Source: Bolinopsis microptera (lineage: Eukaryota > Ctenophora > Tentaculata > Lobata > Bolinopsidae). Taken from it: a DNA stretch of 64,000 nucleotides. Numbering within the stretch: the stretch's first letter is position 1; the number at the start of each line of letters is the position of its first letter. The stretch is taken from assembly GCF_026151205.1 (NCBI RefSeq), contig NC_087076.1, positions 19,027,919 through 19,091,918 of the forward strand, in the 5' to 3' direction. The notes beneath the pieces were generated by a model, which had not been told where the DNA came from, did not search any database, and saw nothing but the letters and a program-made list of their open reading frames with translations. Both the position numbers and the translations under genes were made by a program. Of the stretch, positions 1 to 12,800 are shown in pieces.

Positions 1-2370
1 ACTCAATCACCTACAGAGAAAGAATCGGCATCAAGTGTTCAGACAAGTCCACAGTTTTTGCAACGTGTGGTGAGGAAGGTTTGATATCCATACCGGTGTG
101 CGGCAAGCAGATCGTTGAGGAGCCTAGTTCCCAAAACATTGTGTGGTTGGTTGTTGCGGTTTCTGTTTCTGCATTGGTTGTGGCTGGTGTGATAATTCTC
201 ACTGCCACCATTGTCAAGAGACGGAGGGACGCCGCGGAGAAAGCTGAGAGTGACATGTCGAAGAGTATCGCTCTTGCTACAAATATCTACTCAGGACAAG
301 AACAAATTGTTCTGTCAAGACCCTTCGATGCACAGGCTTTCGTCATGCATGTTCAGGTTAGAAACATATCCCTCGGCCCTCGAAAATTCCATTCTACCAA
401 TATAACTAATATGATATTAACTCTCTGGATCCAATTCTCAGCTGAAGATTCCAAACTTTAAGATCATAAGCTAGATAATTATCAAATAAAAATTCAGGAG
501 TTCTCAGCAAGCAACAACGAGAAATTCCTGGAAGATTTTGCCAACATTCCACACGGAGATGAGTCGAGTAAGACAGCAGGACAACAGGAGGTTAACCTCA
601 AGAAGAACAGATATCAGAACGTCATTCCGTACGATTTGTCTCGTGTAAAACTGGTTCTGAAGAAGAACGTGCCCTACTCAGAGTACATCAACGCTAGCTT
701 CATTAACGGGTATGCTTGATTATTAAAATTTGTGGCTCATCGAAATACTTTATATGCCATATTTTCCATAATAGTTTAACACCGGGTTCGTTAAAATCAT
801 TGGTATTAAAATTGGTTTCATTGTTGGTAATCAGATGTCCTATTAGGTATACCCGACCGAAGGAGTACATAGTTACCCAGAATCCTTTGAACAACACCAA
901 GACGGACTTCTGGAGGATGGTGTATGAGCACAGATCATTCTACATTATTTGCCTGTGTGACGGCGACCCTGATACCCCGGTACTAATTTTTAACCCAACC
1001 CTTTTTTGACGTTTTCTGAGTGTACAACTACAATTCTTCAGAACTAATGTGTTAAGTACTGAACAATCTTCCCTCAGAACAAGTGTGCTAAGTATTGGCC
1101 GGACGAGGAGTACACGTACGGAAACCTGCGAGTCTCACTTCTCACAGACACCCTCTACCCCAACTTTATAGAGCGAACATTCGAGCTACTGCCGACTGGA
1201 TCCAGTACTGCGGTCACTGTAAAACAGTACCATCTCACAAACTGGAGGGGTCCCGTCCCTGATCAGGCTGCTTTCATAGACTTTATTTATTACACCAGGT
1301 TCCTTACCAAGGATAGACGTGAACCCGTCATCATTCATAGCCCGTGAGTTTTACTTATACTTATTGAAATTCAAATCACGTAAAAGTGTACATGCTATTC
1401 ATTAATTCATTGATCATTATTATTTAAGCTACTCCGGACATGAATAACTTCCTTTATCTAATATTACATTATTGAATTAGAGTAACATAATGCTGACTCT
1501 AAAACCACAGCTAGTACTACAGTAAACCCCCGATAAAGCCCCCCCCCCCCCCCCCCCCTAAGTTGCTACTGGACTTCAATCCCTTTTTGCAGGAGCGGTG
1601 CTGACTATGCGGGAGTTTACGTAGCACTCGACTACACACTGGATAGACTGAGTAGGGAGGACACTATCAACGTGTTGGGTGTCACCTCCGCCATGAGAAC
1701 TCAACGTGTTCTCATGATTCAGAACGAGCTGCAGTATATCTTCGTTCACAAGATAATCGCCAAGATTATCAACAACAAGCACTTCGAAAATCTCAGGGAC
1801 AACCGCTTCAAATTTAGTAAGTTGGAAATTTATTTCTTCGTTCGCCATTTTATGTTTCGCTTTTATGGAAACTTGGCCACGTTTTGGCTAGGATTCTACA
1901 AAATGATTCACTGTGACTTCATCTTCAGCTCTTCGTAAGATAAAAGAGATAAGCAACGATACGATAAAGTGGGATAATTCTTGATAACCCTTAACTAGAA
2001 GTGACCTCTGATCCTGGGTTTTATTTTTCCTACACCAAAAATCTGAATTGGTCGAAGTCGCTCTTGATAGTGATAGATTTTGTAACCATTATGTAATAAG
2101 ACATTATGAGGTTTAGCTCATTAATTAATTAGTGGTAATATAATGAGTTATGATAAAGTAATGTGATCGTGCTGCATATTAGCACCAGTATATTACAAAA
2201 GCTGTATAGAACAGAAATATAATAATACATTTAGATGAACAAATTAAGTTCTCTTAAACTTTGCAGCAGCATTCAGGAAAGACCTTCTACATTCTAGCCA
2301 TGTGATTGAATTAATTGATAACGTTTTAATGTTAAACTCTGGAAGTTTTCATTATCTTCGATGTTTTTAA
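1..2370 (+). CDS. Receptor-type protein tyrosine phosphatase-like protein, 3' part; catalytically degenerate
   Basis: Partial gene; its 5' end lies before the window. Exons read as <1-356, 498-709, 847-979, 1078-1343, 1593-1816 and probably 2267-2370, with GT-AG borders and agreeing phases. The order is: Cys-containing ectodomain tail, one membrane span (IVWLVVAVSVSALVVAGVII, about 132-191), a basic stop-transfer KRRR, then one PTP domain. Family landmarks are clear: KNRYQNVIPYD, YINASFING, EYIVTQNPL, TDFWRMVYE, KYWPDEE and RTQRVLMIQNELQYIFVH. The WPD loop reads NWRGPVP, and the P-loop (family form HCSAGVGRTG) reads HSPSGADYAG, so the nucleophilic Cys, the Arg and the WPD Asp are all absent. 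Only one PTP domain follows the membrane span, as in the PTPRN/IA-2 type. I infer a pseudophosphatase that binds or scaffolds rather than hydrolyses. The last exon is the least certain. Confidence 0.85.
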
Positions 2371-2607
2371 ATATACTTAACTATGTGAACGACTTCTGCT
2401 TTGTTCTTGCCGTAAATGGACTCCAAAAATATGTTGAAATTTCGATCATATCACAGAACTGTTATAATGTATAAATAATTAACTATAATTTAATTCAGAT
2501 TATTGAGAATTTATTTATATGGCTTCATGAACTGAAATTATTTCTTTGTTATAATGTTATTGATGATGATACCAGATGTTGTTCAATCTCTTCAATTGTT
2601 CATAAAC

Positions 2608-2613
2608 AATAAA
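2608..2613 (+). terminator. Poly(A) signal AATAAA of the PTP-like gene
   Basis: A canonical AATAAA lies about 240 bp after the inferred stop of the PTP-like gene, followed by T/G-rich DNA. Position fits a 3' UTR end, but the motif is common by chance in AT-rich DNA. Confidence 0.45.
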
Positions 2614-2739
2614 GTCCAGCTCCAAATCTACAATTTCCCGTTTTTGATTTTGTTATGGAATAAAACTGAAAACGTTGTGACTGTGTGTTGTGGGCCTCTA
2701 CTTCTATTCTTACAGTTATAAAAACTGCGTATACTATTA

Positions 2740-3480
2740 TGTACATCATACAGACAATATCATTTGGCGCGCGCTATATTTCCCGCGAAAGCACATACAA
2801 TTACATCTAATTGCGATTTGATACGTATGAAAAAGTACTATAACTTGCTTTATTTTGATTGACGATGTCAACCCTTCCAGATCGTTGCTCTTGTTGCAAC
2901 GATCTTGTTGCAACGATCTTGTCGCAACGATCTTGTTGCAACGATCTTGTTGCAACGATCTTGTTGCGAAGCAAGAATGCTAGTTTGCGCGTCGAAGCGG
3001 CGAAGTCCTCCAAGCTTTATTTTGCACTAAGTTGACGTGTATCGACCAAAATTGAACGGGAAATCATTTAATAGACATAAAATAACTTTCGAGACACCTG
3101 AACAAAATCTACTCATGCTGTTGTGCTTTTTACGGAGAAATAGGAAAGTTGCTCTATTAACCAGAGCCCTCTCTACGCGTCATGCAGTATGCGTATACAC
3201 ATGACTATGTGAAATAAGACAGTAGTATAGCGATTTTGAACTTGGCATTTTTTGCTACACGTTCAACGTTGCATCTTCACATAGCCATGTGTCTACGCGT
3301 ACTACTACTGCGTGACGCGCTTGTTTCACAAGTAGAATAGTCTTTGCCGCCTTCGCCGGTCGCGCGCTACTGCAAGCGAGAGGGCTCTGGTTAGAGCAAC
3401 GGTTGCAGTACCAAGTACAGCGTGTGTCAAGGCATTTTCTTGCGCCGCCCAGTGCCCAGTAACATTTCAATATGTCATGA
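2740..3480. repeat. Dispersed repeat related to 46.25-47.05 kb, with a 14-bp tandem repeat and a hairpin
   Basis: Non-coding. Blocks such as GATTGACGATGTCAACCC, GCGAAGCAAGAATGCTAG and GTCGAAGCGGCGAAGTCC recur at 46648-46735 in the same order. Inside are about five copies of a 14-bp unit, CTTGTTGCAACGAT (2890-2968). There is also an inverted pair at 3148-3175 and 3378-3400 sharing ACCAGAGCCCTCTC, which could be a 250-bp miniature transposon. I see no gene. Confidence 0.6.
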
Positions 3481-3638
3481 TCGAGGTTAAATAAGCTGAT
3501 ACGGTAAAATTACAACTTATTACATATTAATATGTTTTCCATCTGACATCGCCATTTTTGGAAAACTTGAAAATTGACGATACTCAAAGTGCAGAGGTTG
3601 TAATAGTGTCAGTTTCACCAAATATCTTAGATGATGAT

Positions 3639-4587
3639 TAATCACTCTACACTCGACTGTCACCAGTCACGTAACTTTTTCAACCCGTTCTCTAGCTGGT
3701 CCTGAACAACTTTTCGAAACCCTAACCCTCTCATCTGATCCCAACCCTAACCCTAACCCAATCTTTCACAAAAACAACCCTAACCCTAACGAGAAATTAG
3801 ACTAACTTCCTTATACGGTCATATCACGTGATCGAGACAGCTTTTCGCCAATATCTCGTCAGGGGAGCATTTTAACCCTATGTCATGGGGGGGGGGGGGT
3901 GATTCAGAATCAGTAGGCAGTGCGCCATCGACCGTAAGACGCGCACGCTGACCATTGAATGGTTTTTAGCTCTTATTTCGGCCAGCACATTATTTCGGAA
4001 ACAATCAAAAAGCTATAATACTTCCTATATAACAATTTTGTTGAAATTTGGTCAGCGTACGTAAACACTTATGTTTTACTGAACCTAAATTAGTTTGAGC
4101 AATTTCGATGGTCAGAATTTGAGTTATCAACGGATTTATACCTATTTTGTCATTTTTAGACCTCTTTATCAAGGCCAATCTCTCCCAACTAAATTAGGTT
4201 CGGTAGTTAAGTATGATTGGAAGGTTCTGACAAATTTTCAGCATGATTCATGTTCAGGAACCGAAGATATTATAGAATAATACGACAAAAATCAACGAAT
4301 TTCGTCAAATTACGCGACTTTTACACCTAATTTTGCTCCAAAAGCCGCGCACCATCAAATATGGCACCTAGGCGAAACTCACTGATCATTCCAAAAAGGT
4401 GTGACAAAATTCTCACAGTCTCTATACTAGAAAACAATGGTACAAAAATTTTGAAAATCCGAGCAAGTTTATTTTTATCGTGCACCCCCTAGAATCAGCG
4501 TCCGAAAATACGTCGATTAAAGTTGGTTACAACCGTCAGGGGCCCTTTTAGAAAAATCTCGAAGATCGACTGTAGAGTGATTTAGCA
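3639..4587. repeat. Possible non-autonomous element with imperfect terminal inverted repeats
   Basis: The left edge, TAATCACTCTACACTCGAC, is mirrored imperfectly at 4567-4587 (CGACTGTAGAGTGATTT). The left end also occurs inverted at about 46030-46060 (GACAGTCGAGTGTAGAGT), so it is dispersed. The interior has telomere-like repeats and a G-run and no coding potential. The ends and class are not certain. Confidence 0.4.
3718..3790. repeat. Interstitial telomere-like (CCCTAA)n tract
   Basis: Several short CCCTAACCCTAACCC runs, interrupted by unique bases, lie inside an intergenic repeat. They match the animal TTAGGG telomere unit on the minus strand. Only about eight or nine units are present in total. 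Confidence 0.7.
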
Positions 4588-6083
4588 CGCTCGAAATCTT
4601 TATCCCGCCAAATCTCTATGTGAATGAATAGTATAGTCTGGGGTCCCCAGGTAATCATAACCTTACTGGGCCGCGCTCAGCCTGTCATTCCGCCTTATCT
4701 CTCTATATTCATTCCGCCTAAACATTCTCTGTTTATAAACATGATACATGATAGCCTGAGGACCCCAGGTAATCAATCATAACCCTGATCAATGAAAAAT
4801 TGAATGAAGTACCATTTACCATTTACAAAAGTGCCAATGCTTCTTTTTACTTTACTTTAGGGACTAGGTCCCTGCAAAGAAATGTGATAAATTACTTGTA
4901 TTGCCATATAATGCCATCTTGTAAAACCTCTCTGACAGTGAATTGAATTTGCGCCTTCTCAGTCGGATCTGGAAGTCGAAACAAACTTTAGGTTTAACTA
5001 GGGAGCACGATGAAAAGTGCTTGTTTTCAAAGCTAGTTCTAAACTTGGGCTTCTTAAGAAAACATGTCATTTCACTAGTGATACAAGACGCAGAAATAGT
5101 CGTTCTATTTAGCCTTATTATGTTTAGCCTTATTATATTTGAACATTGTCCCGTCATATGGTCCTCTCAAACTGTAACTCACCTTAAGCGGTTTGCTGCA
5201 ATTTAAAAGCGGGCCGTTTAATGGATCAATGATGAACCCTACTCAGGTTATCATGGGCGCTCAAATCATTGATATGTCAGATTCCTCTATTTACAGGAAA
5301 GAAAACATTTTGTTTATCAAGTACCATTGTGCCCTGTTCAAATGCCTCCCGCAACAGCTTCTTCCATAGATCTATGCTAAAGTGAAATAGTCTACCAGTA
5401 TGTATCCGCAGTCGGATCGGATTTCTTCTTTCAGGACCTGATCAAGTACCTTTGGGCCGCCGATACAATCTTGCCGGACAAACTCTAAAATTCCTTAAGT
5501 TTTTATACCTTACTACTCCAACCTGGCCTACAGCCAGGATTTTCAGTACAGCAATTGGATTTCCTACAACACCCCACAAGTGACAAGCATGATGTAAGGG
5601 TGGGGTAGAACGGGGCGTAGGAAATCAGGGCGCTGTAAATTGGGGTAGAACATGTTGCCCCCCCCCCCCCCTGCTGAAAAAGCACTCCCTGTTGGTGCCA
5701 CATCCCCCTCAAAGTAGAAACGGACAAATAAGGTGATTTTAGAGAATATCCAGATAAAATCTCTAAAAATGTTGTTTCTAGAGCAAAACGGTATGCATAG
5801 TTTTGCTAATACGTTTGTTAAGTTTTTCGAAATTGTTTCCCATTCAAATGACGATTTGGTATCCCCCTAAGGTGCCCCCACAGCAGGGTCAGCGGGACCC
5901 TTTGTTATGCCAATGCTGTCCAATAGTTTTTCTTTGAATTGGGACAGAATTGTATTATCAGCCATATTTTTAGCAAATTTGATTTTTTGCTATTGTTTGT
6001 TAATGACAAATTTTGTAGACAGCTCAACGTTGATGTCACTCATGCTATGTGTTGGTTTAGTTAGTTGTAATCCTACCACACAT
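4588..6083. other. Intergenic, no gene seen; scattered repeats
   Basis: No coding signal. A short stretch at about 4640-4775 (CAGCCTGTCATTCCGCCT and CCCCAGGTAATCA) recurs inverted at about 46100-46165, so it belongs to a dispersed repeat. A C-run lies near 5657-5671. Confidence 0.5.
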
Positions 6084-6668
6084 CAGAGGCGGCTCGTGGG
6101 AGCTGGCTGGCAGTTTTGTTGGGGGTCCAATCGATGGACTGGGGGGGGGGGGGGTGGGGGGCTTGGGAGTCGGCTCAAGCTGATCCCTCCAAACTACCGA
6201 TTACATTACACACAGGGCCTTGTAAATGTAATGTGTAACACTTTACAGGCGACAGCAAACAAAAACATGGGTGAAACAGGACACCACACGTGTACGATCT
6301 CAGCCGCGCAGTATCATATAGCAGTCAAATTGCAAAGGGTCCTGGACCCCCAAATCGAGGCAAATCATAATAGATTACCTGTAGTGGGATGCGCACGATG
6401 TGCTTTGTAACGTTTACAATTAACTATGTGTTAAAACTGCGCGGCTGAGTAGTCCAGAGGTAGGATTGGACTCCCTACAACACAAAATTTCACGAAGATC
6501 ATGCGTGCGCTTACATTAAAACGTATGATAGTAAATGAAGTCCTTTATATTGCGATTTGTTATTTCCTAACACTATTACTAATTACTATTTCTATTTTAA
6601 GCACCAGCCACCAGATAATAATTTTAAGGCGTCCACAGACGCCTGGACGCCCTCAATAGCCGCCTCTG
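6084..6668. mobile_element. hAT-type miniature element with perfect 8-bp target duplication
   Basis: Ends are CAGAGGCGGCT at 6084-6094 and AGCCGCCTCTG at 6658-6668, an exact 11-bp inverted repeat. They are flanked by the identical 8-mer CCACACAT at 6076-6083 and 6669-6676. An 8-bp target duplication with CAG...CTG-type ends is typical of hAT superfamily transposons. The 585-bp body has a poly-G tract and no transposase, so it is non-autonomous. The exact duplication suggests fairly recent insertion. Confidence 0.88.
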
Positions 6669-6888
6669 CCACACATTATACAGCTTGTATTGCAATACCA
6701 TCGTTTTTATTAGTTTCATATCAAAATAATGTCAATGTAATTTTACATGGCTTGATTCTCATGAAATAATTAATTGAATTTTCATTTACCGCAGCCATTT
6801 GAACTCTACAAAAAAATTTAAACATAACTTAACTTGCAGCAAAGGTTCTGCTATGAAGAAGAAACGAAATTGATATGACGCCTACGTT

Positions 6889-9800
6889 ATGGATGTTACA
6901 GTTGATCAAGCGATAGAAAATATCTGGGAGTGCAAGGCAGAAGAAGATTTTCTTGATGTTACCCTGACACTCCTTAAACTTATCCAAAATGTTTTATTCA
7001 ACCCTGATAAACCAAAATTCAAGAAAATTAAGAGAAACACTGCAGTAAGGTTCTTTCTATTCTAATATATAGTATTTTGTGTTAGATATTGTGCTCAAAT
7101 ACTAAATTTTAGATCTGATATACGATTGTATGTAATTGTTTTGTGACATTTCACATTTGACCTTTGCTCATGAACTAACAATAAAATTTTCAGTTTTTCT
7201 TCACAAATCCTGGAGTTGAAGATTTTTTAAGAGTATGTGGTTTTGAAGTCCGTGAAAACTGGATGATATTCATGGACACTGAAGTTGCATTTTTGAAGAT
7301 TGACACCGGGAAACGACAGCTTCTTAGTTATCGGAAAAAAGTGGACTCTCTCAAAGCATATGAAGTGAGCTTTGCTGTTTTTGTTTGGTATCATTTATCA
7401 ACTCATTTCTCAATGGTCAGTATTGAACAGAAATTTGATAATTCTCTTAATGAATTTCTATTGCAGGTTCCCGAAAACAGTCTACGCTACACAAACATTA
7501 TGCTTGGAAAGGGCAAGTTTGCATCAGTGTTCCAAGGATCTTGGGAAAATTGTCCAGTTGCCATTAAAGCACTCCATCCATATTGCTCGGACCAAGCTGT
7601 TAAAGATTTCAGAAGAGAAGCTGAAATATTGAGGTTTGGGGCTCAAACGAAACATTTATGGTTTTGTGTAAGATATTTTTAGAATTCCGCTATCGTGAGT
7701 GTATTGAATGATTTAAAAGAAACAGTACAATTATATTGTTGTATTCTATCTACTACAGGGGGCGCCAAAAGTCAATATCCATACATTGGCCTTAATAGCT
7801 CAGTCACTGAGTGACCAATTGAAATAATTCTTTCTGGTATGACTTACTGCCACCACTGGTTCGAGGAATTTGTCAAGTCGAAAAATATTCGTGTCCATTT
7901 TTTTCAAATGAAGGTTCATTTTCGCATTTATTTGATAGTTTGGATAGTTGGATCGAGTCAAATTTTATTGAATTGTGTTTGGCCATTTAAATTACGTTTG
8001 TCCTGAAAAAAATGAGAGTTCTAGTTTCTCAGATGACCGAGATATGAAGCATAACAAGCATGTTTATTACGTGTGATCAGGTAATTGGCTTGAGGCTAGA
8101 TCCGTCATCCGCATTATGGGAATCGTGCAGAGCGCCCAATTATGGTGTTGTAATGGGCTAATCATTGATTACCCAATCAATTTTGCTAACGAGATAAACA
8201 AATTGCTTGATAACTTCGTCATTTTAAATCCGTTTCGTACCATCTTTTTGAGATTATATTCCGGATTAAATGACCTATTGCAATATGTTACAACGGAGTC
8301 TCTAACATGTTCACAAACACGAGTATAAGCGATTCAATGTTGATTGGGCGTGGCCCCCAAAAATCGAACTTTCAAATTTTGGTGACGGAATCCTCGAACA
8401 AGTAGGTACAGTATGCCATCTGCATTCTGCAAAGCAACAACTCTCAAATATAAAACACGGCGGTGGTATAAGACCCAACGTATGGGTACTGAATTTTGCC
8501 CCCCCCCCCCCCCCCCCGCTATGTATTCACAGGTAACATTTTCACCTATTCAGGAGTTTGAAACATAACAACATTGTTATCTTATATGCAGTTTGTTTGC
8601 AGAATGTCAACAAGCGACATGCCCATGTTTTGGTGAGTAAGAGCCTCAACTTTAATACTTCAGTGTCCAAACTGTAGATCTTCTTTTGATTGGTCGGCGT
8701 CGACTGTAAGCCTTCCTTGCGGTGGCTTTCACAACGCGTCCCCATTCTCCAACTCCTGCTGCTGGAGAGAGAGACTCCCAAATTATATACCATAAATATA
8801 TTATACATAGATATCGACAACAGACTCCGAGAGTCTTGAAGTGCTGTTACCACCGCCCCTGGTGCAACCCCTTACGGGTTAACGATGGGGAGACAGGGAC
8901 TTCCAGGGACGGTCAGTGCCTAGAAAACTGTAAGATGTCCTATTTGTGTTAGTGGTTAATGGGATCCTCGAAAAGATCCTCCTTTAGTAGTCTATTGGTT
9001 GCCTCGATAAATTTTATAACCGTACTAATTCTAGCTGATACTATGTCTTCCCAGGTTAGAAATATATTACCGAAAATTCTTAGCCTAATGGTCATGTATC
9101 CTATACAGTGACACATGAAGTGTTCCGAGGTTTCTTCCTCTTCTGGACAGTGTTCACAACGGGGGGATGTGAAATTGTTTGCCTTGTATTGGAAGTAGGC
9201 TAGGGGGCTATGTCCTGTGAAGAGCCAGGTTAGCCATCTTTGATGATTTCCTGCAAGTCCAAGATTCCTGTATTTATATTTGGTGAGTAGGATTGTTAGT
9301 GGTATTTTCCCTTTCTCGCTCAGTGCCGTGTTCCTGTATCTACGAAGATGAATTCCGTGTAAATACTCCTTTACTGCCGTCTTAATTGCTCCTTCGGATA
9401 TGCTGATGAAGGGTTCAGGACCTAGAGCGATTGTGAGTGATCCTTCTCTGGCTAGTTCATCAGCTCTTTCGTTTCCTGGAATACCTGCATGTCCTGGGAC
9501 CCACCTGACATTGACTGAGTGGGTTTGTCCTAGTTTGTTAAGGTAGTTAATGGTATCAAGAACTAAGTTAGATGTGACCGTGTGGTGTGTGACTGCTAGG
9601 ATTGCTGCCTGTGAATCTGAAAAGAATGTTATACTCCCAGGTTCTGAAATATTGATAGTTGCCCAGTGAGCTGATGTGTTGAGAGCAAACAGTTCACACT
9701 GGTATACCGTTGCATTAGTGCCTAGGTGGAAACTTTGTCTCTGGACCTCGATTGCGTTTCTTATTACGCAGTAACCTGCACCTGAGAACTGTTCTATTTT

Positions 9801-12800
9801 TGAGCCGTCTGTGAAAATAGCCCAATGTGTTGCTGGGGTGATTCCGACCTGCTGTGTTGCTTTAGACCGCTCCTGTATTATTGTTTTAAACTTCCGATCC
9901 AAAACTGTGGTAGTTTCGATAATGTCCGTAATTTTACATTTCATCGCTGGTATGGTTGACATAGCTTTGTCCAGATTGTATGCATGGGACTTACAGTTTC
10001 CTGTTCTGCTAAACTGGTAGTTAGAATTCCAATTACCGTTAATTTTGAGTCTCCGAGCTGAAAGTATGGCCAGTTCCTTGAGTTTTAGATCAATGGGTTT
10101 GATTCCTGCCATGATTTCCAAGTTTTCTAGTGGTGTACTTTTGAGTCCTCTTGATATCATGATACTAGCGTGTCTCTGAATTGCCTGCATCTTGGTCTTT
10201 AGGTATTGGGCTTCGTCTATTCTATGCTGCCATGCGAATGCAGCGTAACCTAGAGAAGGGAGAATAATTTGGTTATATATCCATCTCGTCCCTGTAGGTG
10301 TAATACCCCACGTTTTGCCAACTGCTCTGTTGCATGCCTGAAGATGTTGTACCGCTTTGTTACATTTCACCTGAATATGCTTCCCCCATGATAGTTTGCT
10401 GTCAATGGTTACTCCTAGATAGACTGTATCAGTTACCTGAGGAACCTGATTATTACCTACCATTAGTGGGTTAGTAAGCATATTATCCCTTTTATTTGTA
10501 AAAAGGATTGCCTTAGATTTTAACGCACTAAGTTTGAGACCTTTACTGGCACACCACCTGTTGATGTTAGTTAGATGCCGTTGAGAAATTTCCTGAACCG
10601 TAGTTTTACAAATTCCGCTGATTAGTATTACCAGGTCGTCCGCAAAGGCTTGGACAAAACTAGTGTGTATTCCTAGTGAGCTGAGGAAAGTGTCCAGCGT
10701 TATGTTCCATAGAAGTGGGGACAGAACTCCTCCTTGTGGACTTCCTTTAGTTGCTTTCTTTGTGGTATCGTGACCACAGTATGTGACTGTGATCATCCTG
10801 TTACTTACCATGTAGTAGATCCAGTTTGTGATTGTTTCCGGAATCCCTGCTTGTAACAGTGCATCTTTGATTGCCTGAAAACTAATTGCATCAAATGCCT
10901 GTTCGATATCAAGAAAGATTCCAAGAGCATAATTTCCTGTTGCCACGGCGTCCTCAATTTTCCTTGTTAGTATATGTATTGCTGATTCTGTTGATTTCCC
11001 TTTCCTGAAACCGTGTTGACTCTTAGTAAGTTTCGCTGGGATCTTGAGGTCCTGTTCGAGATACCAGAGGATAAGTCTTTCTAGAAGTTTCTGGAAACAG
11101 GATGTTAGTGAAATTATCCTGAATGCCTTGGGGTTTGTGTAATCTGGTTTTCCAGGCTTCGGGATTACACAACCTGTTGTTGATTGCCACGAGGTTGGTG
11201 TACAGCTTAGAGCTAATGAATGGTGGAAAATCATTCTTAGAGGGTCCTTTATTTTATTCCAAGCTTTTATGATCATCTCATTTCTAATTCCGTCTGGACC
11301 TGGTGATTTGTTCATGTTAAGATCTTTTACTGCCCGATTGAAGCGATGTGGTGCCGTAATCTTGAGAATCATTGCAACATCTGGTGCACTCTGCTGTGTT
11401 GGCAGGGCTGGGCTACCGTCCGATGGTATGAGAGCATCGGTGAGTACCTGTAGAGTTTCCTGGGGTGAGTTAGTTAAAGTACCGTCTGGTTTCCTTAAAC
11501 TATTGAGCGAGCCTTGTGTTCCGTTATTTCCTAGAACTTTATGGATACGTGATAAAGCAGGGATCTTGGTAATATTTCCTGTGAATTGTTTCCAATTTTG
11601 TCTTTTCGCCGTTCTGATGAGGTTTGCATATCGTCTGTTAGCTTCAGCATAAAGTTCCCAGTCCGGGCTGTTTCTCTTTCTGTTAAATTTACGTCGCAGG
11701 GCTTTTGCCGTCTGCTTGGCTTTCGTCAGTTCAGCATTCCACCACGGTACAGTCGATCTTCTTGTGCCTCTTGTCAGAGGGCATGCTAGCTCAAAGGAGC
11801 GCAGAAGGGTGTTGGAGATAAACAACTGTCTGTCATCGAGATCCGCCGATGTAACAACCGGTTTAAACCAGAAGGGGGTGTTATCGAATGAGGAGGAAAC
11901 TAGCGTCTCATAAAGTTGCCAGTCACATTTCGCCGGACTGCGTGACGCAAAACTTGTTCTGTTACCTAAATCTAGGGAATAACAAATAGCTTCGTGGTCC
12001 GATAGTGATTTACCTTGATCTACTTTCCAGTTATGGATTAAGTTGATCCCTGCTAGATTGCAGATAGTAAGATCTATACAGGAACTCCCTCTACTGCCTA
12101 CAAAAGTGGGTGTTGTGCCTGTGTTACAGATTATGAGATTATTTGCGTTTAGTACCTGCAAAAGTTGTTGACCTCTGTTGTTTGTGTTTGGGTGTCCCCA
12201 GGCCGTGTGGTGAGCATTGCTGTCCACTCCTAGAACCAGAGGTAACTTTTCCTTATCTGTAAACCGTGCTACCCTGTCAATTATATCGGATGAAATGTTC
12301 TGTGTTTGGTCCAAGTAAAGTGATCCTAGTACAATCGACAGTGAGCTGTTGATCCTACTTCTAATAAAGATAGAGTCAGCAGAGGAGAAATGTCCTAGTG
12401 TCATAGAGTTTCTAGCTAGATCCTTTGGTAGGATAGTAGCCACTCTGGCTCTGTCCTGACTAAAGGGAACGAACTGTTTGTGAGTTTTGGGGACGTTACT
12501 AATACTCCCTTTCCTAAGCTGAGGTTCCTGTATTAATAAAATCTCGTGTTGTTTAACCTCCTTTAACAGTGCTGAGGAGGCCGTGATGCGTTTACCTAGG
12601 TTAACCTGTGTAATGCAGGTAAGAAATGAAGAAGTGCTAGCCATAGAAAATGATAAAAAAGAGAAACAATGCCTATCTAGTACTAACCCTGAATTACTGC
12701 GTGGAAGTTATGCTGACTCCCCCTCCGAGGCGTCAGATACGTCCGACTGTGCTTTCCCGTCTTTGTTCATCAGTTTTTTCAGTTTGTGTTGCCTAGCTGG

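Noticed and set aside
2746-3013. Minus-strand open frames over the 14-bp repeat
   Set aside because: A repetitive peptide produced by the tandem repeat and absent from the related copy.
5907-6410. 167-residue open frame, plus strand
   Set aside because: It runs through a poly-G tract and the hAT element, has no domain and no splice context.
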